From an uncultured Bacilli bacterium (lineage in GTDB: Bacteria; Bacillota_I; Bacilli_A; RF39; UBA660), in NCBI GenBank assembly GCA_947632715.1, contig CANRQF010000005.1, positions 1-42,388 on the forward strand: DNA of 42,388 nucleotides, written 5' to 3'. Positions 1-7,241 of the stretch are shown here, one piece after another; position 1 is the first letter of the stretch; each line of letters opens with the position of its first letter. Below the pieces are notes generated by a model. It had not been told where the DNA came from and ran no database searches. It was given only the letters and a program-made list of their open reading frames with translations. The translations under genes and the position numbers were made by a program.

Positions 1-65
1 ATATAAAATAAATTATGTTCAAGTTTTCACGACTATGTGTGCCTTGAACGAAGTGAAAGGAATGT

Positions 66-767
66 GTGGTTAAAATGGATAAAAATGACAAAAATACAAT
101 ATATAATTTAGTTGTTCAATATCAACTTGGTAATTATGAAGTTATTGATTTAAACGAACTAAATGATTCAATGGCATTACCTAGAAATAATGATATAAAT
201 TCATCCTTAATGAATATTGATTCATTTACTAGTAAATATACTTTAAAAGAATTAGCAAGATTAGTTTTTGAATCAAATATGACGACAAGAGATTTTACTG
301 AAGAAGAACTTAGAATAGTAAGTAATAATAAACATAATCATTCAGTTATGACTAAAGATGTTTTAGAGAATATTCAAGAATTTAAAAATAGTAAAGATAC
401 ACTTGATATAATTACAAGAGGTGGTTTGAGAACTAAAGATATTCTTCGAGGTAAATATAATAATATAATAGATAAAAAACTTAGTGATAATGATGAATCA
501 GAATATATCTTAAAATTAAATGCCTTCTTTGGTGGAGATTTTAAAAATGTTATTACTGCATCTGATGATAAAAAGAGCATTTTGAAAAAAGTGTTTAATA
601 ATTTATTGAAAAATAATAACCGTTTAGGAATATTTCTTATGATTAAGTGTTTACCATATGAAATGGCTAGAACATTATATTTTGTAATTAATCATGATGT
701 TAAAATGCGTAAAATAGATTCAGTTGATAATACAAGGAATTTAAAAAAAGTAAATGACATGGCATAG
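66..767 (+). CDS. hypothetical protein (ATG at 75 is an alternative start)
   Basis: 233-aa ORF; no recognised family. Confidence 0.7.
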   Translation: MVKMDKNDKNTIYNLVVQYQLGNYEVIDLNELNDSMALPRNNDINSSLMNIDSFTSKYTLKELARLVFESNMTTRDFTEEELRIVSNNKHNHSVMTKDVLENIQEFKNSKDTLDIITRGGLRTKDILRGKYNNIIDKKLSDNDESEYILKLNAFFGGDFKNVITASDDKKSILKKVFNNLLKNNNRLGIFLMIKCLPYEMARTLYFVINHDVKMRKIDSVDNTRNLKKVNDMA

Positions 768-787
768 TCATTTATTTTTTTTTGTAG

Positions 788-793
788 TATAAT
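788..793 (+). promoter_or_regulatory. putative -10 box (TATAAT) of a leaderless promoter for the xer gene
   Basis: TATAAT ends 7 nt before the ATG at 800; weak -35 TAGTCA at 765-770 with 17-nt spacing; no SD visible. Confidence 0.5.
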
Positions 794-799
794 TTAGTT

Positions 800-1693
800 A
801 TGAAAATAGATGATGGAATAGAAAAATTTTTAGAATATATTGTTAAAGAATTAAATTATTCGATGATTACCAGGGAAGATTATAGAAGTGATTTAATATT
901 GTATAAAGAATATGTAGATAATCATAAGATTAATTATTTAAAAATTACTAAATTAGAAATAATAGAGTATTTAAAATATTTAGATAATATCAAATATTCT
1001 AATAAATCTATTTCAAGACATTTAAGTAGTTTAAGAAGTTTTTATAATTATTTAGTTGAAATTAAAATTTTAGATAATAATATTTTTAGAAGTATTAGAA
1101 ATCCTAAAGTAGAAAAGAAATTACCTAATTATTTAAGTATAGTGGAAGTAGAAGAAATACTTTCTAATATAAAAGAAGATACTAATAATGATATAAGGGA
1201 TAAATGTTTATTTGAATTATTATATTCAACGGGGATAAGAGTTAGTGAAGCATCTAATATGAGTATAAAAGATATTGATATAAATAATAAGAGTATTAGA
1301 GTTATTGGTAAAGGTAATAAAGAAAGAATTGTGTATTATGGTTCTTGTTTAGGGGATATTTTACATAAATATTTAAAAATAAGAGATGAATTTAACATTA
1401 ATAATTTAGATTATTTATTTATTAATCAAAAAGGTGGTAAATTAAGTAGAGAATCAATTGAATATATAATTAAAAAAATAAATAAAAAATATTTAATTAA
1501 ACATAAAATTAGTCCTCATACCTTAAGACATTCTTTTGCTACTCATTTACTTGATAATGGGGCTGATATAAGAAGTGTTCAGGAATTACTAGGCCATGAG
1601 TCACTTAATACGACAGAAGTATATACTCATGTTAGTAATGAAAGACTTCGTAATGTTTATTTGAAGTGCCATCCTAATAAAAAGCGTCAATAA
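800..1693 (+). CDS. tyrosine recombinase XerC/XerD family
   Basis: Catalytic motifs: TGIRVSE, HTLRHSFATHLLDNGADIRSVQELLGHESLNTTEVYTHV. Confidence 0.93.
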   Translation: MKIDDGIEKFLEYIVKELNYSMITREDYRSDLILYKEYVDNHKINYLKITKLEIIEYLKYLDNIKYSNKSISRHLSSLRSFYNYLVEIKILDNNIFRSIRNPKVEKKLPNYLSIVEVEEILSNIKEDTNNDIRDKCLFELLYSTGIRVSEASNMSIKDIDINNKSIRVIGKGNKERIVYYGSCLGDILHKYLKIRDEFNINNLDYLFINQKGGKLSRESIEYIIKKINKKYLIKHKISPHTLRHSFATHLLDNGADIRSVQELLGHESLNTTEVYTHVSNERLRNVYLKCHPNKKRQ

Positions 1694-1698
1694 AATGT

Positions 1699-1731
1699 CA
1701 AAAAAGCATGTTTTTGTAAACATGCTTTTTT
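1699..1731 (+). terminator. intrinsic terminator after xer
   Basis: AAAAAGCATGTTT/AAACATGCTTTTT hairpin ending in a T-run. Confidence 0.85.
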
Positions 1732-1764
1732 AGATATGCTAAAATATTGTTTAGGAGGCTTTTT

Positions 1765-4401
1765 ATGGCAAAAAAATATGTTTATTTATTTAGCGAAGGA
1801 AACAAAGACATGCGTGAACTCCTTGGTGGTAAAGGTGCTAACTTAGCCGAAATGACTAATTTAGGATTGCCAATTCCTCAAGGTTTTACAGTTACTACTG
1901 AAGCATGTACAGATTACTATAATAATGGTAAGGTTATTCGTGAAGAAATTATTGATGAAATCCTTGAAGCTTTGAAAAAACTTGAAGGTATGGAAGGAAA
2001 AACATTTGGTGATGAAAATGTTCCTTTACTAGTATCAGTAAGAAGTGGTGCAAGAGCTAGTATGCCAGGTATGATGGATACTATTCTTAACTTAGGTCTT
2101 AATGATAAATCAGTTGAAGGTTTTGCAAAGAGTACAAATAATCCAAGGTTTGCTTATGATTCTTATAGAAGATTTATTCAAATGTACTCAGATGTAGTTA
2201 TGGAAGTTAATAAATCTTTCTTTGAAAAGATTATTGATGAATTAAAACATGAAAAAGGTATTACATATGATACAGAAATGACTACAGAAGATTTAAAAGA
2301 ATTAGTTAAAAGATTCAAAAAAGTATATAGTGATCATATGAATGGGGAAGAATTCCCACAAGATGTTAAAGAACAATTAATGGGAGCAGTTAAAGCTGTA
2401 TTCCGTTCATGGGATAATCCAAGAGCTATTGTATATCGAAGAATGAATGATATTCCAGGCGATTGGGGAACTGCCGTAAATATTCAAGCAATGGTATTTG
2501 GTAATATGGGTGAAACATCTGGAACAGGTGTTGCATTTACAAGAAATCCTGCTACTGGTGAAAAAGGTATTTATGGTGAATATTTAATTAATGCTCAAGG
2601 TGAAGATGTAGTTGCAGGTGTTAGAACTCCTCAACCTATAACTCAACTTGAAAAAGATTTACCTGATTGTTATAAACAATTTATGGAACTTGCTCAAAAA
2701 TTAGAAGACCATTATCGTGATATGCAAGATATGGAATTTACTATTGAAAATGGTAAATTATACTTCTTACAAACAAGAAATGGTAAGAGAACTGCTCATG
2801 CTGCAATTAAAATTGCTTGTGATTTAGTTGATGAAGGCATGATTACTCCGGAAGAAGCTGTTTTAAGAATTGAAGCTAAGAGCTTAGATCAATTACTACA
2901 TCCAACATTTGATAATGATGCTTTAAAGAAAGCTGAAGTTATTGGAGAAGGACTTCCTGCATCTCCAGGTGCTGCTGCTGGTAAAGTAGTATTTACTGCT
3001 GAAGATGCTAAATGCCAAGGTAAAGGTGGCAATGGTGAAAGAGTTGTATTAGTTAGACTTGAAACTACACCAGAAGATATTGAAGGTATGGTAGCAAGTC
3101 AAGGTATTCTTACTGTAAGAGGTGGAAGAACTAGTCATGCTGCTGTTGTTGCTCGTGGTATGGGAACTTGTTGTGTAGCTGGATGTGGCGCAATTAAAAT
3201 AGATGAAGAAAAGAAAGAATTTGAACTTGGCGGATATACATTCCATGAAGGTGACTATATTTCTATTGATGGAAATACTGGTAAAATTTATAAAGGCGAT
3301 GTAGAAACTAAAGAAGCATCAATTTCTGGTGACTTTGGTAGAATAATGGATTGGGCAGATAAATATCGTAAACTAAGAGTTAGAACTAATGCTGATAATC
3401 CAAGAGATACTAAGAAAGCTGTTGAGTTAGGTGCAGAAGGAATTGGTTTATGTCGTACTGAACACATGTTCTTTGAAGAAGAAAGAATACCTAAAATTAG
3501 AAAAATGATTTTAGCTGATACAGTAGAAGAAAGAGAAAAAGCTTTAAATGAATTAATACCATTCCAAAAAGGTGACTTTAAAGCAATGTATAAGGAATTA
3601 AAAGGTCTACCTATGACAGTACGTTATTTAGACCCACCTCTACATGAATTCTTACCTAATACTGATGAAGAAATTGAAGAATTAGCTAAAGATATGGGTG
3701 TATCTGTACAAAAGATTAAAGATAAATGTAGTGAACTTCATGAATTTAACCCAATGATGGGTCATAGAGGTTGTCGTTTAGCAGTTACTTATCCAGAAAT
3801 TGCTAAGATGCAAACTCGTGCTTTAATGGAAGCTGCTATTGAAGTTAAAGAAGAAGATGGATATGATATAGTTCCTGAAATCATGATTCCATTAGTTGGT
3901 GAAGTTAAAGAGCTTAAATTTGTTAAAGATGTAGTTATTGAAACTGCTGAAGAAGTTAAGAAAGAAAAAGGTAGCGATATGGAATATCATATTGGTACTA
4001 TGATTGAAATTCCAAGAGCAGCATTAACTGCAGATAAAATTGCTGAAGAAGCTGAATTCTTCTCATTTGGAACTAATGACTTAACACAAATGACATTTGG
4101 TTTCTCAAGAGATGATGCTGGTAAATTCTTAGATGCTTATTATCAAAATAAGATATATGAAATTGACCCATTTGCTAAACTTGATCAAACTGGTGTTGGG
4201 GCATTAATTAAAATGGCTGCTGAAAAAGGTAGAGCAACTCGTCCAAATATCAAACTTGGTATTTGTGGTGAACATGGTGGTGAACCAAGTAGTGTAGAAT
4301 TCTGTCATAAAGTTGGTTTGAATTATGTATCTTGTTCTCCATATAGAGTACCTATTGCGAGACTTGCTGCTGCACAAGCTGCATTAAATGATAAAGAATA
4401 A
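1765..4401 (+). CDS. ppdK: pyruvate, phosphate dikinase
   Basis: MAKKYVYLFSEGNKDMRELLGGKGANLAEM; GGRTSHAAVVARGMG phospho-His motif; start at 1765 preceded by TTAGGAGG. Confidence 0.96.
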   Translation: MAKKYVYLFSEGNKDMRELLGGKGANLAEMTNLGLPIPQGFTVTTEACTDYYNNGKVIREEIIDEILEALKKLEGMEGKTFGDENVPLLVSVRSGARASMPGMMDTILNLGLNDKSVEGFAKSTNNPRFAYDSYRRFIQMYSDVVMEVNKSFFEKIIDELKHEKGITYDTEMTTEDLKELVKRFKKVYSDHMNGEEFPQDVKEQLMGAVKAVFRSWDNPRAIVYRRMNDIPGDWGTAVNIQAMVFGNMGETSGTGVAFTRNPATGEKGIYGEYLINAQGEDVVAGVRTPQPITQLEKDLPDCYKQFMELAQKLEDHYRDMQDMEFTIENGKLYFLQTRNGKRTAHAAIKIACDLVDEGMITPEEAVLRIEAKSLDQLLHPTFDNDALKKAEVIGEGLPASPGAAAGKVVFTAEDAKCQGKGGNGERVVLVRLETTPEDIEGMVASQGILTVRGGRTSHAAVVARGMGTCCVAGCGAIKIDEEKKEFELGGYTFHEGDYISIDGNTGKIYKGDVETKEASISGDFGRIMDWADKYRKLRVRTNADNPRDTKKAVELGAEGIGLCRTEHMFFEEERIPKIRKMILADTVEEREKALNELIPFQKGDFKAMYKELKGLPMTVRYLDPPLHEFLPNTDEEIEELAKDMGVSVQKIKDKCSELHEFNPMMGHRGCRLAVTYPEIAKMQTRALMEAAIEVKEEDGYDIVPEIMIPLVGEVKELKFVKDVVIETAEEVKKEKGSDMEYHIGTMIEIPRAALTADKIAEEAEFFSFGTNDLTQMTFGFSRDDAGKFLDAYYQNKIYEIDPFAKLDQTGVGALIKMAAEKGRATRPNIKLGICGEHGGEPSSVEFCHKVGLNYVSCSPYRVPIARLAAAQAALNDKE

Positions 4402-4426
4402 TAAATAGATTTATTCTATAAATTAA

Positions 4427-4463
4427 GACTAAGATATTAAATTATGTATCTTAGCCTTTTTAT
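4427..4463 (+). terminator. ppdK terminator
   Basis: CTAAGATA/TATCTTAG stem followed by CCTTTTTATTT. Confidence 0.8.
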
Positions 4464-4554
4464 TTACTTAATAAATTGATTTAATTATGGTTCACATATG
4501 TTAAATTTTTTAGCAAATTGATAATTGTTTTCATAAAAATATTATCATATATGT

Positions 4555-4560
4555 TATAAT
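4555..4560 (+). promoter_or_regulatory. putative extended -10 promoter for the abi gene (TGTTATAAT)
   Basis: TATAAT with upstream TGn; GATAAT(4520-4525)/ATTATC(4541-4546) inverted repeat just upstream could be an operator. Confidence 0.5.
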
Positions 4561-4583
4561 ATTTTCTACAAGAAGGTGATAGC

Positions 4584-5600
4584 ATGATTAAAAATTTTAC
4601 TACAAATACTTTAAGACCTATGATGAAAATTTCTGAAATGGTTCCATATTTAAAACAAAAAAATATTAAATTTGAAAAAATGACGGATGTTGAAGCAGAA
4701 AATTATTTGAGATACAACAATAATTATTATAATGTGACAGCATATAAGCATAATTTTGAAAGATATTTCATTGATGGAAAATTTGTTGATAAATTTATAG
4801 ATTTAGATTTTGCCTATTTAAAAGATTTATCTATTATTGATTATAGAACTAGATTAATTTTATTTAAAATGATTATTGATATTGAACATTATTTAAAAAT
4901 AAGAATTTTAAATTTAATAGAAGATATTTATAAAGAAGATGGCTATAGAATAGTTAATATGTATTTAGAAAAGGACTTTAATGATGAAAAATTTCCTAAA
5001 AAAGTACATAATGGTATATTAAAAAAAGTCGGAAGTGAATATTATCATAAAGTATTTTCCAAATATGATATTGATAAAGATACAAAATTAGAAAATATTC
5101 CAGTTTGGGAATTTCTAGAGATAATAACATTTGGTGATTTAGTTAATTTTTATGAGTTTTTTGCTAAAGAATATAAGTTGAAAAATGAAATTAAAAATGT
5201 TTTTATTTTAAGAGAAATTGTAAAATTAAGAAACGCGGTTGCTCATAATTCGTGTGTTCTATGTGATCTTGATAAAAAAGATAATAATTTCACTCCTGAT
5301 TTTAAAATAGTAAATTATTTAAATAATTGTGGTATAGGAAAGAAAACAAGAGATAACAAATTAGGTAATTCAAGAATAAGGCAAATAACTTATACGCTTT
5401 ATATGTTTAATAAAATTGTTACTAGTACAGGTGTTAGGCTAAATGTCACTACAGATATAAATAATTTGTTTTATAAGCGAATACTTTTACATAAAGAATA
5501 CTATAATAATAATGAACTATTAAAATCAATATATGGCTATTTTGATAAGATAATAAAAAAACATTATAGTATAAATATTGAAGAAAATAGTTTGACATAA
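4584..5600 (+). CDS. Abi-like (Abi_2/AbiD-AbiF family) HEPN-domain protein, putative abortive-infection RNase/toxin
   Basis: Family-typical segments: DYRTRLILFKMIIDIEHYLKIRI; VWEFLEIITFGDLVNFY; IVKLRNAVAHNS, a HEPN R-x4-H motif; SD AAGAAGGTGAT. Confidence 0.85.
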   Translation: MIKNFTTNTLRPMMKISEMVPYLKQKNIKFEKMTDVEAENYLRYNNNYYNVTAYKHNFERYFIDGKFVDKFIDLDFAYLKDLSIIDYRTRLILFKMIIDIEHYLKIRILNLIEDIYKEDGYRIVNMYLEKDFNDEKFPKKVHNGILKKVGSEYYHKVFSKYDIDKDTKLENIPVWEFLEIITFGDLVNFYEFFAKEYKLKNEIKNVFILREIVKLRNAVAHNSCVLCDLDKKDNNFTPDFKIVNYLNNCGIGKKTRDNKLGNSRIRQITYTLYMFNKIVTSTGVRLNVTTDINNLFYKRILLHKEYYNNNELLKSIYGYFDKIIKKHYSINIEENSLT

Positions 5601-5618
5601 TCATTATTATGTGATAAT
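5592..5618 (+). promoter_or_regulatory. putative promoter for small RNA, overlapping the 3' end of the abi CDS
   Basis: TTGACA (5592-5597, immediately before the TAA stop) and TGT-GATAAT (extended -10, 5613-5618; spacer 15) or TAATAT (5615-5620; spacer 17). Confidence 0.6.
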
Positions 5619-5624
5619 ATGATT

Positions 5625-5688
5625 ATGCAAGGAAAAAGTGTTTACACTTTTGCATGGGCACTGTCTTAATTGATGGAGCCCTATTTTT
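5625..5688 (+). ncRNA. putative Abi-associated small structured RNA (candidate RNA antitoxin / AbiF-type RNA)
   Basis: Hairpin 1: ATGC/GCAT plus AAAAGTG-TTTA-CACTTTT (5625-5655) with a 5-nt AAGGA bulge; hairpin 2: GGGC-A-CTGTC-TTAATT-GATGG-A-GCCC (5656-5681) followed by TATTTTT; promoter just upstream. Confidence 0.65.
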
Positions 5689-5745
5689 CTGCAATAAATT
5701 CTTAGTTTTATATATTTTATAGCAATCTTATTCATCCCAAATGAA

Positions 5746-5815
5746 AGCTACATTAAATGATAAATAATAATTAATATAAATTAGACTAGGATAGTTGTTA
5801 TCTTGGTCTTTTTTT
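5746..5815 (+). repeat. diverged direct copy of the ppdK 3' end plus terminator (source about 4376-4462)
   Basis: AAGCTACATTAAATGATAAATAATAATTAAT...GACTAGGATAGTTGTTATCTTGGTCTTTTTTT aligns with AAGCTGCATTAAATGATAAAGAATAATAAAT...GACTAAGATA...TATCTTAGCCTTTTTAT. Confidence 0.75.
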
Positions 5816-5975
5816 GTATTATATGCGATAAAAATTAGAGGTAATAAAAATACATATATGGTTTATTATCAAGAAGTTCTAAAGGTATATTTACTGTCCA
5901 GATAAACAATATATAATTATATTCAAGATATCAAATTTTACTCATAATATGTTAAAATATAGTCGAGGTGTAAAA

Positions 5976-6080
5976 ATGAAAAAGTATAATGTTATTGTAA
6001 TTTTTGATAAAGATATGAAAAAAATTCTAATGTGTAAGAGAACTAAATTAATATTAAAAACTTATGAAAAATATATTTAA
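5976..6080 (+). pseudogene. truncated N-terminal remnant of a NUDIX hydrolase-like gene (34 codons)
   Basis: GAGGTG SD then MKKYNVIVIFDKDMKKILMCKRTKLILKTYEKYI*; the start resembles NUDIX N-termini, but the Nudix box is absent. Confidence 0.5.
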
Positions 6081-6088
6081 TTGCTAAG

Positions 6089-6150
6089 AAAAATATGGTA
6101 TATTTAAAAACGAGTAGTGCCTAGGAAACTTTTGAAGCCCTAGGTCATTT
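6089..6150 (+). promoter_or_regulatory. extended -10 element followed by a terminator-like hairpin (possible orphan short transcript, or the end of the NUDIX remnant unit)
   Basis: AAAAATATGGTATATTT (6089-6105), identical to the antitoxin promoter core at 6217-6233; then GCCTAGG...CCTAGGT hairpin and ATTTTTA. Confidence 0.4.
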
Positions 6151-6203
6151 TTATATATAGAATGATTAAAATAATAAAATTAGAATATAATAATTATATA
6201 TCA

Positions 6204-6232
6204 TTTACATTTTCATAAAAATATGGTATATT
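6204..6232 (+). promoter_or_regulatory. promoter of the type III antitoxin RNA
   Basis: TTTACA (6204-6209), 17-nt spacer, TGG-TATATT (6227-6232). Confidence 0.75.
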
Positions 6233-6256
6233 TTTGTTACACAGAAATGTGTTGTA

Positions 6257-6356
6257 AATGTTTCTCGCTTCCGGGTGGCTAGCGAGTAATAAATAATCCC
6301 GGTCGGCAATGTTTCTCGCTTCCGGGTGGCTAGCGAGTAATAAATAATCCCGGTCG
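6257..6356 (+). repeat. two tandem identical 49-nt repeats (51-nt period), each folding as an H-type pseudoknot
   Basis: AATGTTTCTCGCTTCCGGGTGGCTAGCGAGTAATAAATAATCCCGGTCG at 6257-6305 and 6308-6356; stem CTCGCT/AGCGAG, loop CCGGG pairs with downstream CCCGG. Confidence 0.9.
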
Positions 6357-6368
6357 AAAATGGAGAAT

Positions 6369-6398
6369 AACTTCATCAATATGATGGAGTTTTCTTTT
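6369..6398 (+). terminator. terminator between antitoxin repeats and toxin gene
   Basis: AACTTCATC-AATAT-GATGGAGTT + TTTCTTTT. Confidence 0.8.
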
Positions 6399-6432
6399 GC
6401 TTTATGTTATACTTTTTATGGAGTTGATGACA

Positions 6433-6900
6433 ATGAAAATAAAAACTGGTTATTTATATCACATCAAAGATAAATATTTTGATGTCGTTAATGATGAAAA
6501 TTTAATGCGAAATCATGAAAGAGGTAAAAAAAGACCTACATATTTTACAATTAAAGATAAGAATATATTATGGTTTATACCAATTAGTTCTAAAGTAGAT
6601 AAATATAAAAAAATTGTAAATAAAAAGATAGATAAATATGGTTTTTGCAACACAATACTTATTGAAGAAATATTTAATGAAGATTCTGCTATTTTATTGC
6701 AAAATGCTTTTCCAACTTTAGAAAAATACATTGATCATGTACATACTATAGATGGAAAACCTGCTAGAGTTCCAGAAAAATTAGAAAAAATAATACTTAA
6801 AAATTTTAAATATTTAATGAAACTTCATAATAAAGGAATTAAAATTTTTTTAACTGATATAGATATACTAAAAGAAAAAATGTTAAATGAAACAAAGTAA
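6433..6900 (+). CDS. type III toxin-antitoxin endoribonuclease toxin (ToxN/CptN/TenpN-like)
   Basis: 155-aa protein MKIKTGYLYHIKDKYFDVV...RPTYFTIKDKNILWFIPISSKVDKYKKI...; small basic protein in canonical position after the pseudoknot repeats and terminator. Confidence 0.8.
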   Translation: MKIKTGYLYHIKDKYFDVVNDENLMRNHERGKKRPTYFTIKDKNILWFIPISSKVDKYKKIVNKKIDKYGFCNTILIEEIFNEDSAILLQNAFPTLEKYIDHVHTIDGKPARVPEKLEKIILKNFKYLMKLHNKGIKIFLTDIDILKEKMLNETK

Positions 6901-6929
6901 AAAATATTATAGTTAGAAAAGAAGATAAT

Positions 6930-7241
6930 ATGAAAGAAAAAATAAAAACAGAATTTGATAAAAATATGAGTAAAATACTTTATTTACAATTAGCATTTGA
7001 AGATTATTGTGATCATAGTGAAAACGAACCAGAATTATATATTAAAATTAATAAAAAAACTAAACAATTGCGTGAACAAAAAAACAAATTGGATGAAGAT
7101 ACAAAAATTAAAATATCTTTGGATATTTTAGAACAATATGAAGAATTGTTAAAAATTGTAGGGAAAGAAAACTTTATATTTTACAAAGATGGAAGTATTG
7201 AATATAAATGGGATGATAATCAAAATATAACTGATAAATGA
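6930..7241 (+). CDS. hypothetical small charged protein downstream of the toxin
   Basis: 103-aa ORF, 29 nt after the toxin stop; ends inside a relic of the antitoxin repeat. Confidence 0.5.
   Translation: MKEKIKTEFDKNMSKILYLQLAFEDYCDHSENEPELYIKINKKTKQLREQKNKLDEDTKIKISLDILEQYEELLKIVGKENFIFYKDGSIEYKWDDNQNITDK

Larger units (their letters stand above)
6239..6398 (+). ncRNA. type III toxin-antitoxin RNA antitoxin (two tandem pseudoknot repeats plus terminator)
   Basis: 5' hairpin ACACA-GAAA-TGTGT, two identical repeats, then terminator AACTTCATC/GATGGAGTT with TTTTCTTTT, directly upstream of the toxin ORF. Confidence 0.8.

Noticed and set aside
374-580. Minus-strand 68-aa ORF inside the first CDS
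   Set aside because: Low-complexity antisense of a coding region, no support.
800-1693. Xer recombinase as integrase of a mobile element carrying the island
   Set aside because: It is followed by its own terminator and ppdK, with no att-like repeats bordering it; it looks like a resident XerC/D. The island lies beyond ppdK.
3049-3246. Minus-strand ORF inside ppdK
   Set aside because: Antisense shadow of a strongly supported ppdK coding frame.
5816-5975. Searched for another small RNA or ORF between the ppdK-tail copy and the NUDIX remnant
   Set aside because: AT-rich sequence with no convincing hairpin, promoter/terminator pair, or ORF.
6257-6356. Could the tandem repeats be a mini CRISPR array?
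   Set aside because: The units are contiguous and identical, separated by only 2 nt, with no spacers and no cas genes; pseudoknot pairing and the downstream toxin fit type III TA.
6194-6379. Minus-strand 61-aa ORF with a 17-aa repeat (DRDYLLLASHPEARNIA)
   Set aside because: It is the antisense reading of the two antitoxin pseudoknot repeats (51 nt = 17 codons); the RNA-level structure, promoter and terminator explain it better.
6513-6731. Minus-strand 72-aa ORF inside the toxin gene
   Set aside because: Antisense to the toxin CDS, no family resemblance; not needed as a protein antitoxin given the RNA repeats.
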